64,000 bases of DNA, taken from contig OX335647.2 in NCBI GenBank assembly GCA_946894095.1, positions 17,254,001 through 17,318,000 of the forward strand, given 5' to 3'. The notes beneath the pieces are model-generated. The model ran no database searches. It was given only the letters and a program-made list of their open reading frames with translations, and was not told the origin of the DNA. Below, one piece after another: positions 11,260-21,120 of the stretch. The DNA comes from Incurvaria masculella (lineage: Eukaryota; Arthropoda; Insecta; Lepidoptera; Incurvariidae). Both the position numbers and the translations under genes were made by a program. How positions within the stretch are numbered: position 1 is the first letter of the stretch; each line of letters opens with the position of its first letter.

Positions 11260-11560
11260 CAGAGGAAAGGTAGATTGCTAACGTCATACCAGTGCTGAAT
11301 TGGAATAACTCCACGGGTGGCGTTGCAATCCACATTTTAGAATATATTGATCATCAATGATATTCTTTAATTACAATGACATTACTTAATTTATTGTTAA
11401 AATGTAACGTTTTCATCACGCCTACGTAGGCAAAATTTGGAATCAAGCTTAGTTTGACGACGGCGTAACGGTTTTGGCAGTGGCTGCGATGGTTAAAAAT
11501 ATCATAGTACCAGCGAAAATAAAAGTCTTGTACGTTTGTAATGACGTTAGCTATCTATCA
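11260..11560 (+). repeat. Dispersed repeat D, copy 1
   Basis: It shares ttgctaacgtcata, gttaaaatgtaacgtt, ggcaaaatttggaat and atcatagtaccagcg-like words with 40,960-41,225. The GC-richer DNA after it (11,590-11,890) is not recognised. Confidence 0.6.
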
Positions 11561-12304
11561 GTTCTTGAATCTATGGTAAGATGTAGCGCGATGTGTGATG
11601 CCTGGATAGTAGTGAAGCTAGCAACACCTACTCGATGTCCGTGAGATGCCGTCTCGGAGGAGCGCCGAGCCGGTAACGAGCCAGCTCGTTATCTCCCATT
11701 GTACGGCACCGGAGAGGTTTCGAGTTCGTTTGTCAAGTGCATATCGGGTGAGACGTTTCGCAGTCGGATTAATGGAAATAGCACAATATGGGGAATAGGG
11801 CACATTTTGTCTCCAACGACGAGGAGGACGTGACAACTTTGCCGGGAAGATGTGCCCAAGATTTGCCCGGGTATGGAACCGTGTAAAAAAGCCTTTGCCC
11901 AGCAGATGTAAAGTGATTTTTTTGTATATTATAAATATTTGTAAAGCTTATTTAAAATTTTTTTTTAAATTAAAACAGCATAGTTTACATTAAAAGTACA
12001 TTTATATTCTTAATTAAACATTAAAAGTCTGCAGTGAAAGCAAATGAAACTATGGATACGAAAATGGATTGTTAGATGAGACAAGAATAATACCACAAAG
12101 AATATATCGGAACTTTGAGAATACTTAATTGAAAGTTGTTTTGGTTTTTGGGTAGGAATACCCATTTAAGAACTAAAATTCCCGCAAAAACCAAACAATG
12201 GCCAGTTGGCATCCAACACGACACATTTTTTACAAAGACTTCATTGTTTTTTTAGATTTTCACTGTTGATCGACATAACGCTGTTCATTCGTAAACATTA
12301 AGTA

Positions 12305-12854
12305 TTAAGGTGGCCCAACCCGCTCATTTCCCCATACAAAAGGGGAAAGAAGATCACGCCTATATTTCTTGTCAGAGATCCAAAATTTTGCTCAATATAG
12401 CTTTATTTGATTGAACTAGATGTCTGATGACCATTGGCATTGTAAAATTGTGTTTGGTTTCCAAGTTATAACGTCCGAAAGTTCGGATTTTTCGCGCGTT
12501 TTATACAATTACTTTGGAGGTGGTTTACGCAATGATAAAGTAAGAACATCTTAAAAAGATTAGTCATCAGACATAGCTTGTTTAATCAAGATTTATAATC
12601 TATTTGGTTTTTGTTAGATTTTTGACTACAGCGGTCGTGGTTTACTTTTAGCTATAAGTCGTTTTGAAATTAAAATTTTCGTAAATCTTACCAAATCATA
12701 CACTATACACATTGTCTTTTTTGTGGACAGGTTGCATCTTCCTCATAACGGAGCCTGTCTTATTCTTAGAAACAGAGAAGGTCCCAGAGCGCAACAGCAC
12801 GGTTTTGTACCGTGCCCGCAAATGAGTTGAGGCCGCCGGGTTGGGCCACCTTAA
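12305..12854 (-). mobile_element. TTAA MITE family 1, complete copy
   Basis: TTAA at both ends (12,305 and 12,851) encloses ggtggcccaacccg ... cgggttgggccacc, an imperfect inverted repeat of about 15 bp. The interior matches the copies at 20,099, 55,736 and 62,658. Length is 550 bp and there is no reading frame. TTAA duplications are made by piggyBac-type and Kolobok-type transposases. I cannot tell which one drives this family. Confidence 0.9.
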
Positions 12855-14097
12855 AGTCTTCATTTAAATAAATATGTAAATAGAATAAGTTATGTTGCAT
12901 GAACCAATAAATAATTAGAGTTTGAGTTTGAGTTATCTACTTACTCTGTTCTGGATTTAGTTTAAGAACGCTCACACATATCTTTTGATTTGGTAAATGT
13001 ACTATTTCAGAAAGAATCATAGAATTTATTGATATGCTACCTATCTAAATTGCTTAATTTGCTTTTAAAGTGTCCCCCCCCCCCCAGCTCTAACGTTCCA
13101 AATGCACTCATATTCTAAGTTTTCGCCACAAACTTTAAAGTTGTGTCCCCTGGAAATTGTTGCCTAGTTCATATTATATGTTCTATGGACCGGTTTACTC
13201 GAGCGGTTTCGGTGAGGTAGGGCAGGGAGGCGCTACTCGCCCGAAAAAATATAGCAGACGGGTTTGACTCGATTAAACCCCTTACTAAACTTCTAGGCTA
13301 AATGTTTACTGTTGGGAAACGTCTAGTTACTCAATTACTCACTTCCTAATAAATTACTAACACAGTCCGAACGAGCCTTTAGTCGTTACTAAGCTTGAGC
13401 TTTTCAGGTTTGAAAAAAACTAACTATTGGCTAAATTTTTCAAATCGTGCTCTCATACGTTTATGGTAAAATATTTTAAGTCAGCAATATTGCATGGTAC
13501 GAATGAGGTAAGCACGATTGTCAAAATATATAAGATCCTCCGGTTCAAAAGCCTGGACATCTGCTTCATAATGTTAACAGATTTATAGTACGGTTATGAA
13601 CATAACTCCCGATATTCGAGCCATTATGTCAATATAACCCATAACTTAAGGGCACCACGTAACTTAGTTCGGTCCACGTACCGCCTCCATCCCCAGAGAA
13701 TGTTCTTTACGTTTATTACGATAACCTCGCATACCCAGGGCGAGCGCTAGGGCCGATGTGTACATTGATTCGGGCGGGCTGCCTCCCCCACCCGCCACCG
13801 CCGCGACCGATAGCGTCGTAAATAAGTTATTAAGGGAAACCAATTTATCAGTGTCAAGGAAGTGCTATTTGGTGACCTAGACTCTGGACTAATAAACATT
13901 TTGGGTACACATTGATGAATATTAATATTCAACGGAAGCACTGTTGTGACCTGTCAAGCCGTCTTTTATATTTTAAGCGGCATGATTTTGCTGTACTGAG
14001 CCATATTTAGAATCGATTTGTTAAGTACCCAATCGATTATGAATATGGCTCTCGACAACAGAAATACAAAAGGAATCGAGTAATCGTTAACGAACCG
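12855..14097. other. Intronic DNA, no gene recognised
   Basis: It contains a 12-base C tract at 13,074-13,085 and GC-richer patches near 13,200 and 13,680-13,800. No coding signal stands out. Confidence 0.4.
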
Positions 14098-14165
14098 TGG
14101 TACAGTGGTGAAGCGTCCGCTTTCCGGAGTTACTGGAGACGTGGTTTCAAATCCAGCGTCCGCAT
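14098..14165 (+). other. tRNA-like relic with pol III A and B boxes
   Basis: tggtacagtgg (14,098) fits the A box and ggtttcaaatcc (14,143) fits the B box with one extra T. The spacing is tRNA-like. I could not fold a full cloverleaf, so a SINE head or pseudo-tRNA is more likely than a gene. Confidence 0.45.
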
Positions 14166-15499
14166 TTTGGTAGCTCCTAGGGCCAAGCGATTCCGAAATA
14201 AAATACAAATTCACAAGAGAGCGATTTTGAAATCCATAGAAAAAAAGATTTCTTATTCCTGTGAGATGTCGGATTATAAACGTAAGCTCGAAATAGAATG
14301 CCCTAGGGCATTAAGTCCGTCTTTCTGAAATGTACGAAATAAATATTTAACGGTTTACACTGTAGGTATTTATACGATTGTAGGTAGTCTATGCTACATA
14401 TATTAAACTATAATCAGCGAAATAGGTTATCGAAGATGTAGTGATACGTGTTGCGTAACTCGTAATAGGTCTACTGTTTTTTGTCATCGATTCGTTCTCT
14501 TTGAGCGAAATTATAAACCGATGGGTACCGGCAGACCCAACTCTTGTTAAAGAGATAACGCCGATATGTTCTCTGTAAAATTTACTGACGATTTATAAAT
14601 GGTTAACGATTCTAGCTCATACCTAATCTCGGAATCATAACAAAATCAGCCTATACCCTAGCGAAACCTATTAAAAATATATCGTTTTGCGAGTATCGTC
14701 CATTATGTTGGCATTGATACAATTAACAATTTCCAAGAGCAAACAGCCGTCGGCATCGCCCTGGCGTCTCTCGCCCGCCTCTCATTCACCCTGTTCCCCC
14801 TTTCCCCTACCTTTCCCGCAGGCGCCCCTAAAACGCCCCAATTAAATGGTCCTGGCCTCTAAATGCTTACATTCCAATCTATATGTCCACCAAACAAACG
14901 TCATATGTTATAGTTGTCTTAGTTTTAAATAACTCTAGCAACACTATTTTAGTGGAATGGTGCAGATCTGGAACTGATTTGTAGTAATTTAAAATTCGCA
15001 AAATTACTCATTCATTCAATTCATCTTTGTATACTGTGATCACTGCTCAATGTTTGAGTTTTAAAACGACAGCCCAAGCTAACATTACATCAACATCCAT
15101 GAGCTTACACCGACGGTCTTGCGTAGCTGTCTTGTATTTACCTTTAGCTAATTGGGGTGGATGTTCCTCTGAAAACGCTACGAAACAATGTTTTTCTTTG
15201 ATTCACCGTGGCCTTGAACGTTCATTCGATACCCGGGCCTAATGATCAAACAGAACTTTTGGAATAAATGGACGGGGATACTAATTGGGCTTATGCGTAG
15301 AGTAGGTGAGATCTGTTCTAACATTCTGTCCAATCTGATTCTGCAAAGATGCAATAATACTTCCTTTCGACTTTTCCAAAATTTGACTAGTTAGCTTTGA
15401 TACCGAGGAACCAAAGGTGCTCGAAACCGCCAAATCCACATAACTCGAGAAACCACGCTCAGCGAGGCACCAAACCATCTGCAGCTGATTTTCAGAATA
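14166..15499. other. Intronic DNA, no gene recognised
   Basis: AT-rich, with a GC-rich pyrimidine patch at 14,745-14,850. No repeat or exon is recognised. Confidence 0.4.
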
Positions 15500-15640
15500 T
15501 TGTTGAGCTATTGCACTTGTATAAATTATTTTTGAAGAGTCCCGGGTTGAAGGCATGAGGAAAAACATTCGCCAGCAGACAGTTCCATGCTCCGGCGGTA
15601 TGACAGAGAAACGAGTTAGAGAAACGGTTAGTTCTCAAAA
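15500..15640 (-). pseudogene. LINE ORF2 C-terminal relic (Jockey/CR1-like)
   Basis: On the minus strand the text runs HTAGAWNCLLANVFPHAF, then NPGLFK. It resembles the C-terminal motif R-T-x-x-LWN-x-LP-x-x-VFP...FK of insect non-LTR retrotransposons. It is followed by stops. The W and N are retained but the LP is changed to LL. Confidence 0.55.
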
Positions 15641-15967
15641 GCCTCATGTCAACAACAAATTAGTGGTCTGATTTTCTGTGGCGAGTGCTCCGGATGTACC
15701 TTGGATGGGAAGGGAAGGCGCAGCGTCCATGGTAAACAAACTAAGTGACTTTGACATCGGTAAGCATCTGGTCTTGAACAAAATGGATGATTTTATGGAT
15801 TTCAATTCATAACTTGCTTTTACTTGAGTGAATTCTAGGGATACGTTCATCTTATTTAACTCCTTTTTCGAACTAAGCATATGATTTTCTTAATACTGAC
15901 AGCGTTATAGCTGTTTCGGTCGATTTCCATCGTTTAACTCTAGTGACAGTGAATAAGCCAATATCAC

Positions 15968-16157
15968 ACTGGTTGTGTCCTACACTGGCGGCCGTGGACA
16001 GGAAAACGGAGTGTGGGAAGACCACCCGCCAGGTGGGACGACGACATCAAGTGCGTTGGCGGAAAGCAGTGGTTCCGTACCGCTGAAGGCCGGGAGGACT
16101 GGAGAAAATTGGAGAGGCGTATGTCCAGCAGTGGACGCAAACACGCTGACTGACTGA
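15968..16157 (+). pseudogene. LINE C-terminal relic (GRPPARWDDDIK type)
   Basis: It translates as VGRPPARWDDDIK, then GGKQWFRTAEGREDWRKL, which is the conserved tail of one class of insect LINE polyproteins. A two-base loss then shifts the frame, so the expected EAYVQQW appears in another frame. It ends in tgactgactgac. The reverse copy is at 39,425-39,620. Confidence 0.75.
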
Positions 16158-17015
16158 CACTGGTTGTGTTTAGAGCAAGAAGGTTATAAAAGAAATGTAC
16201 TAGAGACATGCCCTGCAACCGCAATTCGAGGGTTTACCTAAACACCCAAACGTCATACACGAACCCAAGGTAATGTCGACTACACACGCGACTCGCTGTG
16301 CATAAAATGGAAATGTATCGAAATCATGCAAAAGCAACAGAACTTTTAAAAGCGTGAACCACTACATAAAACTCTTTTATTTATTTCTAAAGTTAAAATA
16401 GATTATTACAGCAACACCCGTTATAAATATGAACATCTCGCGTCGATTAGCATAGTACCTAACATTATTTGCTTAGTTTTTAGTTAGAATAAACGATCTG
16501 CCATCGCTGGAAGTTATTAGAATGTTTTCAAGGTAGTGTGTTTAATTTTTAACCCCGCTCATCCAATACTGTAGGTATTCCGTGTAGAAAATAATTCCTC
16601 GAAAATCACTGAGACATTCTCTTTTTGTCGGAGGCTTTGTTATGCCTGCCACGAAATCTAGTCACACATTGCTTTCAAAAGGACCTTTCAAAAAAGAAAT
16701 GACAGTTTCTAAATAACATTTTGTAAAATTAATGACCGACATACTTACGATCACTTATTTAATTCTTGTGAAACTTACAACAGGATTTCTAATTCCAGTT
16801 TACATTACACTAGTTTACAAAATTTTATTTTTGTCTGTTGCTGCGAATGTTATAGTGGTTGTTGTATGCTTATGACGTGTTATTTTGAAATCTAACCTTA
16901 CAAATGTTTGTGCAGCTCAAGTTAGTTTATTGTTGATTTTCATCATTAGCGTTTTTGTTCGATGATAATGTGTGTGTTTCACTTTGTTCAGATAAATATC
17001 TAAAGTTTCTGCAAT
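16158..17015. other. Intronic DNA, no gene recognised
   Basis: AT-rich and featureless, leading into the small coding relic at 17,016. Confidence 0.4.
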
Positions 17016-17147
17016 ATGAGTGCCTCAAGAAAAAGTTGTGTAAACAATCCAAATCATGTTTGCTACATATGTGGAGAATATGTACTCCATAATTGTAGAA
17101 GATATGTGTCAGAGTTCGTTAAAAATACCTATGACGCTGTAAACTAG
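17016..17147 (+). pseudogene. 43-codon relic of a CxxC zinc-motif protein associated with insect repeats
   Basis: The ATG at 17,016 opens MSASRKSCVNNPNHVCYICG, then EYVLHNCRRYVSEFVKN, and stops at TAG 17,145-17,147. Longer insect proteins with a SRKSC..NP...CYICGE start and an ..FVK..Y region are, from memory, common in arthropod genomes, often in multicopy or repetitive context. Here only the N-terminus with its Cys pair is left. The stop after DAVN and the lack of the later cysteines suggest a truncated copy. Function unknown. Confidence 0.55.
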
Positions 17148-17335
17148 TGTTATCTATGGTCGGTATAGATCCCCTGAATCGGGACCTGGAGAGATACCCG
17201 CAGTTAGCCGAGGCGAAGTGCCCTGAACATAGGCTACTACCTGCCCTCCCAAGACTGTGGTTCCACCACGTGCGACAGAGCCACGGTTGCATCGCCTTTA
17301 ATTACTAACTAGATATTCAATATAAAATCTAAAAA

Positions 17336-17450
17336 AGGTGACTGATCAAACCCGGCCAACTACCGACCCATATCCGTTGCCTCTCTTATCTGCAAAGTGA
17401 TGGAGCGTATTATTCATTCTAAGTTTATGGTACAGCGTTTATCTATAAGA
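17336..17450 (+). pseudogene. LINE reverse transcriptase fragment
   Basis: It translates SNPANYRPISVASLICKVME, then RIIHSKF. This is the conserved NYRPISL...KVxE block at the start of the reverse transcriptase fingers of non-LTR elements. Stops on both sides show decay. Confidence 0.7.
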
Positions 17451-17642
17451 TATGTAATCTGTAAAATACCAAGGTATTTCTCCCTGCAAACACCATGGTG
17501 GACGGCCAGGTGTTTCATTACACCATGTTTGAAAATGAAAATGTAAAATTTACGTAGTAGTTATACCAACTCGGTTTGGCAGCTACCATTGCATTTAATT
17601 TTAAGCGGTGACAAGGACATTGAAATATTTTCCGTGTTTTTT

Positions 17643-17967
17643 AGGGTTCCGTACCCAAAGGGTGAAAACGGAACCCTATTACTAAGCCTCCGCTGTCCGT
17701 ACGTCCTTCCGTCCGTCCGTCCGTCCGTCTGTCACAGGGCTGTATCTCATGAACCGTAATAGGTAGGCAGCTAAAATGTTCACAGATTATGTATTTATTT
17801 TGCCGCTATAACAACAAATAGATTAAATAAAAAAATTATAAAAAATCAATTACCATACAACATACATACCATACCCCCCATACAAAAACCTGATTTTTTT
17901 GTGTAAAATTTTGTACGATGGTACGGAACCCTTCCTGTGCGAGTCCGACTCGCACTTGGCCGGTTTT
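17643..17967 (+). repeat. (GTCC)n-bearing dispersed repeat, complete copy
   Basis: It starts agggttccgtacccaaaggg, holds (gtcc)n near 17,703-17,730 and tgaaccgtaataggtaggca, and ends tccgactcgcacttggccgg. The same order is seen at 43,543. Reversed copies are at 24,745, 45,293 and 61,550. Non-coding and non-autonomous; class unknown. Confidence 0.85.
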
Positions 17968-18307
17968 CATTCAGTTCAATGTAGTATAAGCTAGAATAAA
18001 AAAACTGTCTAAAAGTTAAAATAGTTTCCAGAGAGTAACAAAAGTTTCGCCTATTAGAGTTGTCCCTCTCGGCGCGAGGACGCCCGCGCCCGCCCGGACG
18101 GTCCGCTCGGTGACCCACTTGGACTAGTCGAATCGCTGCAGACAACAGAGCGAGTTCGTTAGGCTCCGGTCATTAGCGAAATTTCTTATTCTTGGCGCCG
18201 TCGTCTAGAGATGGGAGAATAGAGAGACCTGGAGCCATCGGCGAGTTATATTTTGGTTGAGCGCGGAACGTCTTGCAGTTGTTGACCATATAACGGAAAA
18301 TTTGCAG

Positions 18308-18425
18308 ATAAAATTTCATTTCATTTATTTAAACTTTTTGGTAGTCAAACTACACCAAGTTACGTCACAAAGATCCGCGGATTCGATGAACCCAGTAAAG
18401 AAGAACCCGCAAAGAAACTTCACGG
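18308..18425 (-). mobile_element. LINE 3'-end-like repeat, copy 2
   Basis: It shares tttcatttcatttatttaaa, agtcaaactacaccaagtta and aagaagaacccgcaaagaaa with 10,783-10,895. Confidence 0.55.
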
Positions 18426-20049
18426 GTTTTCATAACATATTTTTCCGCCCACAATTATGAAATACATACTTATATCTAAATGCTACTGCCATTATCAATA
18501 TATACTGCCATTATCATAATCAAAATCAAATTGATGCTAATTTTAGATTAGTGTTAAGGGGGTCACAAGAGCCGATTGTGTTTAGTTTGTTAAGAACGTA
18601 AGTAAAACAACATTTAATTACGTTAAAAAATAACCACGACGAATTTCTGAAATTGAAAAAGTAAATACGTAGATGGTCTAGCTATAATTTAAAGAGACAA
18701 CTGTAAGTTGCTGGTGTTTTCAAATTAAACAAATATTCATAAATGTTCATAAAAAAGTTTGAACAAAGAATTTAAGGGTCCGATATTTACTGTTATAGGT
18801 TTCAAATATATTATAGCTAGAATATTCTTTAATATATTCCAAAATAAGTGGTAGTATTTTTTTTAATAATAAAATATGTTTTGAATATGTTAATTAGGTG
18901 TTATCACACCCTCAAACGGTAAGTAACTCAACCGCAGGTTGAATTATTATTAATTATTTTGTCATATCCACCGTACAATAAAATCTGAAATTCCAATCTT
19001 TTTTTGCCCCAAATAAGCTATACTTTTAAAAATCCCAGTTTTTTCGAAAACTTAAGTGTTTATGTAAAATTTTACAACAAAGCCAGCAAAAGTATTTACA
19101 ACAAAAAACAAAAGAAAAAAAATTACGAGAGAAGAGGACGTTAAAGAAAACTATCTAACGCATGCACACGCCAATTCACTTTATGGTTTTATGCACCGAC
19201 AATTGTTTTAGTACGAGTATGCTGAAAAAACATGTAATTATTTAAGACATAAAAAAATTAAGTGGATAGTGACGAAGACATAGTATTGGCCGATTTTTTG
19301 AGCAAAATACCCCACTGTGTGGCGTGAACAGCACCCACAATTGCTAATTTTTTGTTTTGTTTTGCGTTACTTTTGCGGCCTGCTCTCGCTAAGTGAAATC
19401 AATGTTCTGTTGGAGGGCCTCTCAGCAGCCCCGGGGAGCGGTCACGGGGTGCACACGACTTAATGGTAAAAGGCTAGGGACCTCTGACTACGGAAAACTC
19501 TGCTGCAGCCTTTGATTGTCCAATAAATCACGCTAAGCTCTCCCAGGGTTCGCAAGCAATTACATTCAATGTGTTTGTGAGGAAACTATGACATGTGCAG
19601 GAAAATTAAGTTGTTCTAACACGAAATAAACATAATATGCTTCACACGTCAGCTATGACGTCATATTGGAAACACTAGTTAATGTAAGGCCGCCTAGCGG
19701 TTTGCGTCGGTCTATGGGTCGACCTTATCGACCGAAATTTATCCGTAACTTACACGGTAACGCCGCCGGCCCAGGATGCTATTAAATGCAATGAGCATTG
19801 TTGCGCGTCCCGAAATCATAAGTGAACTGACTGGCCGGCGCTAACGTTAATGTATCATCACTAAAATGTGACTACACTGCCACCCTACGGATTAATTTCG
19901 GTCGCCCTTTCGCTCGATGGGTCTTTGCCTCCTGTTCCGAGAGGCGTTGGTTTGTTCGTCGTGGGCTACACCACTATTTTTAAATTTGAGTTTGATAAGT
20001 GGTAACATGTTGTGATAAGAGCATAACTTATGGTGAAAGAAAACATTCT
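18426..20049. other. Intronic DNA, no gene recognised
   Basis: AT-rich to about 19,370. A GC-richer stretch without repeat matches follows at 19,370-19,960. It could hold regulatory elements of the gene starting near 21,100, but no motif is decisive. Confidence 0.35.
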
Positions 20050-20725
20050 TTATGTAGCTGGACATCAATAGCTTATACCATACCCCGACGTCATGCTATT
20101 AAGGTGGCCCAACCCGGCGGCCCTAACTCATTCGCGGGCACGGTACAAAACCGTGCTGTTGCGCTCTGGGACCTTCTCTGTTTCAAAAAATAAGACAGGC
20201 TCCGTGATGAGGAAGATGCAACATGTCCACAAAAAAGACAATGTGCATAGTGTATGATTTGGTAAGATTTACGAAAATTTTAATTTCAAAACGACTTATA
20301 GCTAAAAGTAAACCACGACTGCTGTAGTAAAAAATCGAATAAAACCAAATAGATTATAAATCTTGATTAAATAAGCTATGTCTGATGACTAATCTTTTTA
20401 AGATGTTTTTACTTTATCATTGCGTAATCCACCTCCAAAGTTATTGTATAAAACGCGCGAAAAATGCGAACTTTCGGACCTTATAACTTAGAAACCAAAC
20501 ACAATTATACAATGCCAATGGTCATCAGACATCTAGTTCGATCAAATAAAGCTATTTTGAGCAAAATTTTGGATCTCTGACAAGAAATATGGGCGTGATC
20601 TTCTTTCCCCTTTTGTATGGGGAGATGAGCGGGATGGGCCACCTTAATACAAAACACTGTATTTCCGAAAGAGTGCGGTGCGATGCCAGGAGCTTCCCTT
20701 TATGAGTATTGTGAGAAGACTATTT
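20050..20725 (-). mobile_element. SINE fragment split by a TTAA MITE
   Basis: Left piece 20,050-20,098 (tagctggacatcaatagc ... cgtcatgctatt) and right piece 20,648-20,725 (aaaacactgtatttccgaaag ... ctttatgag) are adjacent in other SINE copies (compare 26,140-26,240). Confidence 0.8.
20099..20647 (+). mobile_element. TTAA MITE family 1, complete copy inside a SINE
   Basis: TTAA at 20,099 and again at 20,644. Termini are ggtggcccaacccggcgg and gggatgggccacc. Length is 549 bp. Removing the element and one TTAA restores a continuous SINE, which shows the target duplication directly. Confidence 0.93.
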
Positions 20726-20872
20726 ACTCACCGCTTGTTCTGTATGCTGTGTGCCAATGATAGTTTGAAATGTGTGTCCAAAAATTTCTGTGCTCTGGAT
20801 AGTCTTTCCACGATAGCCAACGTGGCACCGTGAAGATATTGCTATGTACAGAATGTGGTATCGTGTACTTAC

Positions 20873-20973
20873 AGAATATCAAGGGGCAGGGACTGCGAGC
20901 AATTCCTGTAGGCGGCGTGGTGGTCGCGCGGCTTGGCGCCCGCCGGCGGACTCATCGGGTGGCGCTCCTCCAT
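20873..20973 (-). CDS. Host gene exon 1 (coding part): hydrophilic N-terminus, spliced to 343-511
   Basis: Minus strand: the ATG at 20,973 (ccccATGG) begins MEERHPMSPPAG, rich in P, R and H and ending SLPLDI. After 33 codons plus two bases comes CT/gtaagt, a canonical donor (intron starts at 20,872). The two spare bases and the first base of exon 2 make a Leu codon, after which exon 2 stays open for 56 codons. The surrounding 200 bp are CpG-rich, unlike the neighbourhood. Upstream ATGs (for example one opening MSPGRV) give only short open frames. This pairing rests on strand, phase, topology and GC content, not on a transcript. The exon could instead belong to another gene, or a further small exon could lie inside the 20-kb intron. 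Function not recognised. Confidence 0.5.
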
Positions 20974-21066
20974 GGGGCTCCCATGCGGCCCGCGCCCTCG
21001 CCGCCGCTCAACACGCACACCGCACACGGCCCGGACTCATCGCGGCGCCACGAGAAAACTTTGCGC

Positions 21067-21102
21067 GATCCGAACGCAGCTGTCAAAACTTTAAATTACT
21101 GA
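21067..21102 (-). promoter_or_regulatory. Candidate initiator and DPE-like core promoter
   Basis: On the minus strand TCAGT (21,102-21,098) matches the arthropod initiator. GGATC (21,071-21,067) fits the DPE pattern but lies about two bases further downstream than usual. It sits about 130 bp upstream of the exon 1 ATG in CpG-rich DNA. No TATA box is seen. Weak evidence. Confidence 0.25.
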
Positions 21103-21120
21103 ACGCGCGAACGGAGCGCC

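Noticed and set aside
11618..11836. 72-codon minus frame in GC-rich DNA next to repeat D
   Set aside because: No recognisable motif, no splice context, and it adjoins a dispersed repeat. Left unassigned.
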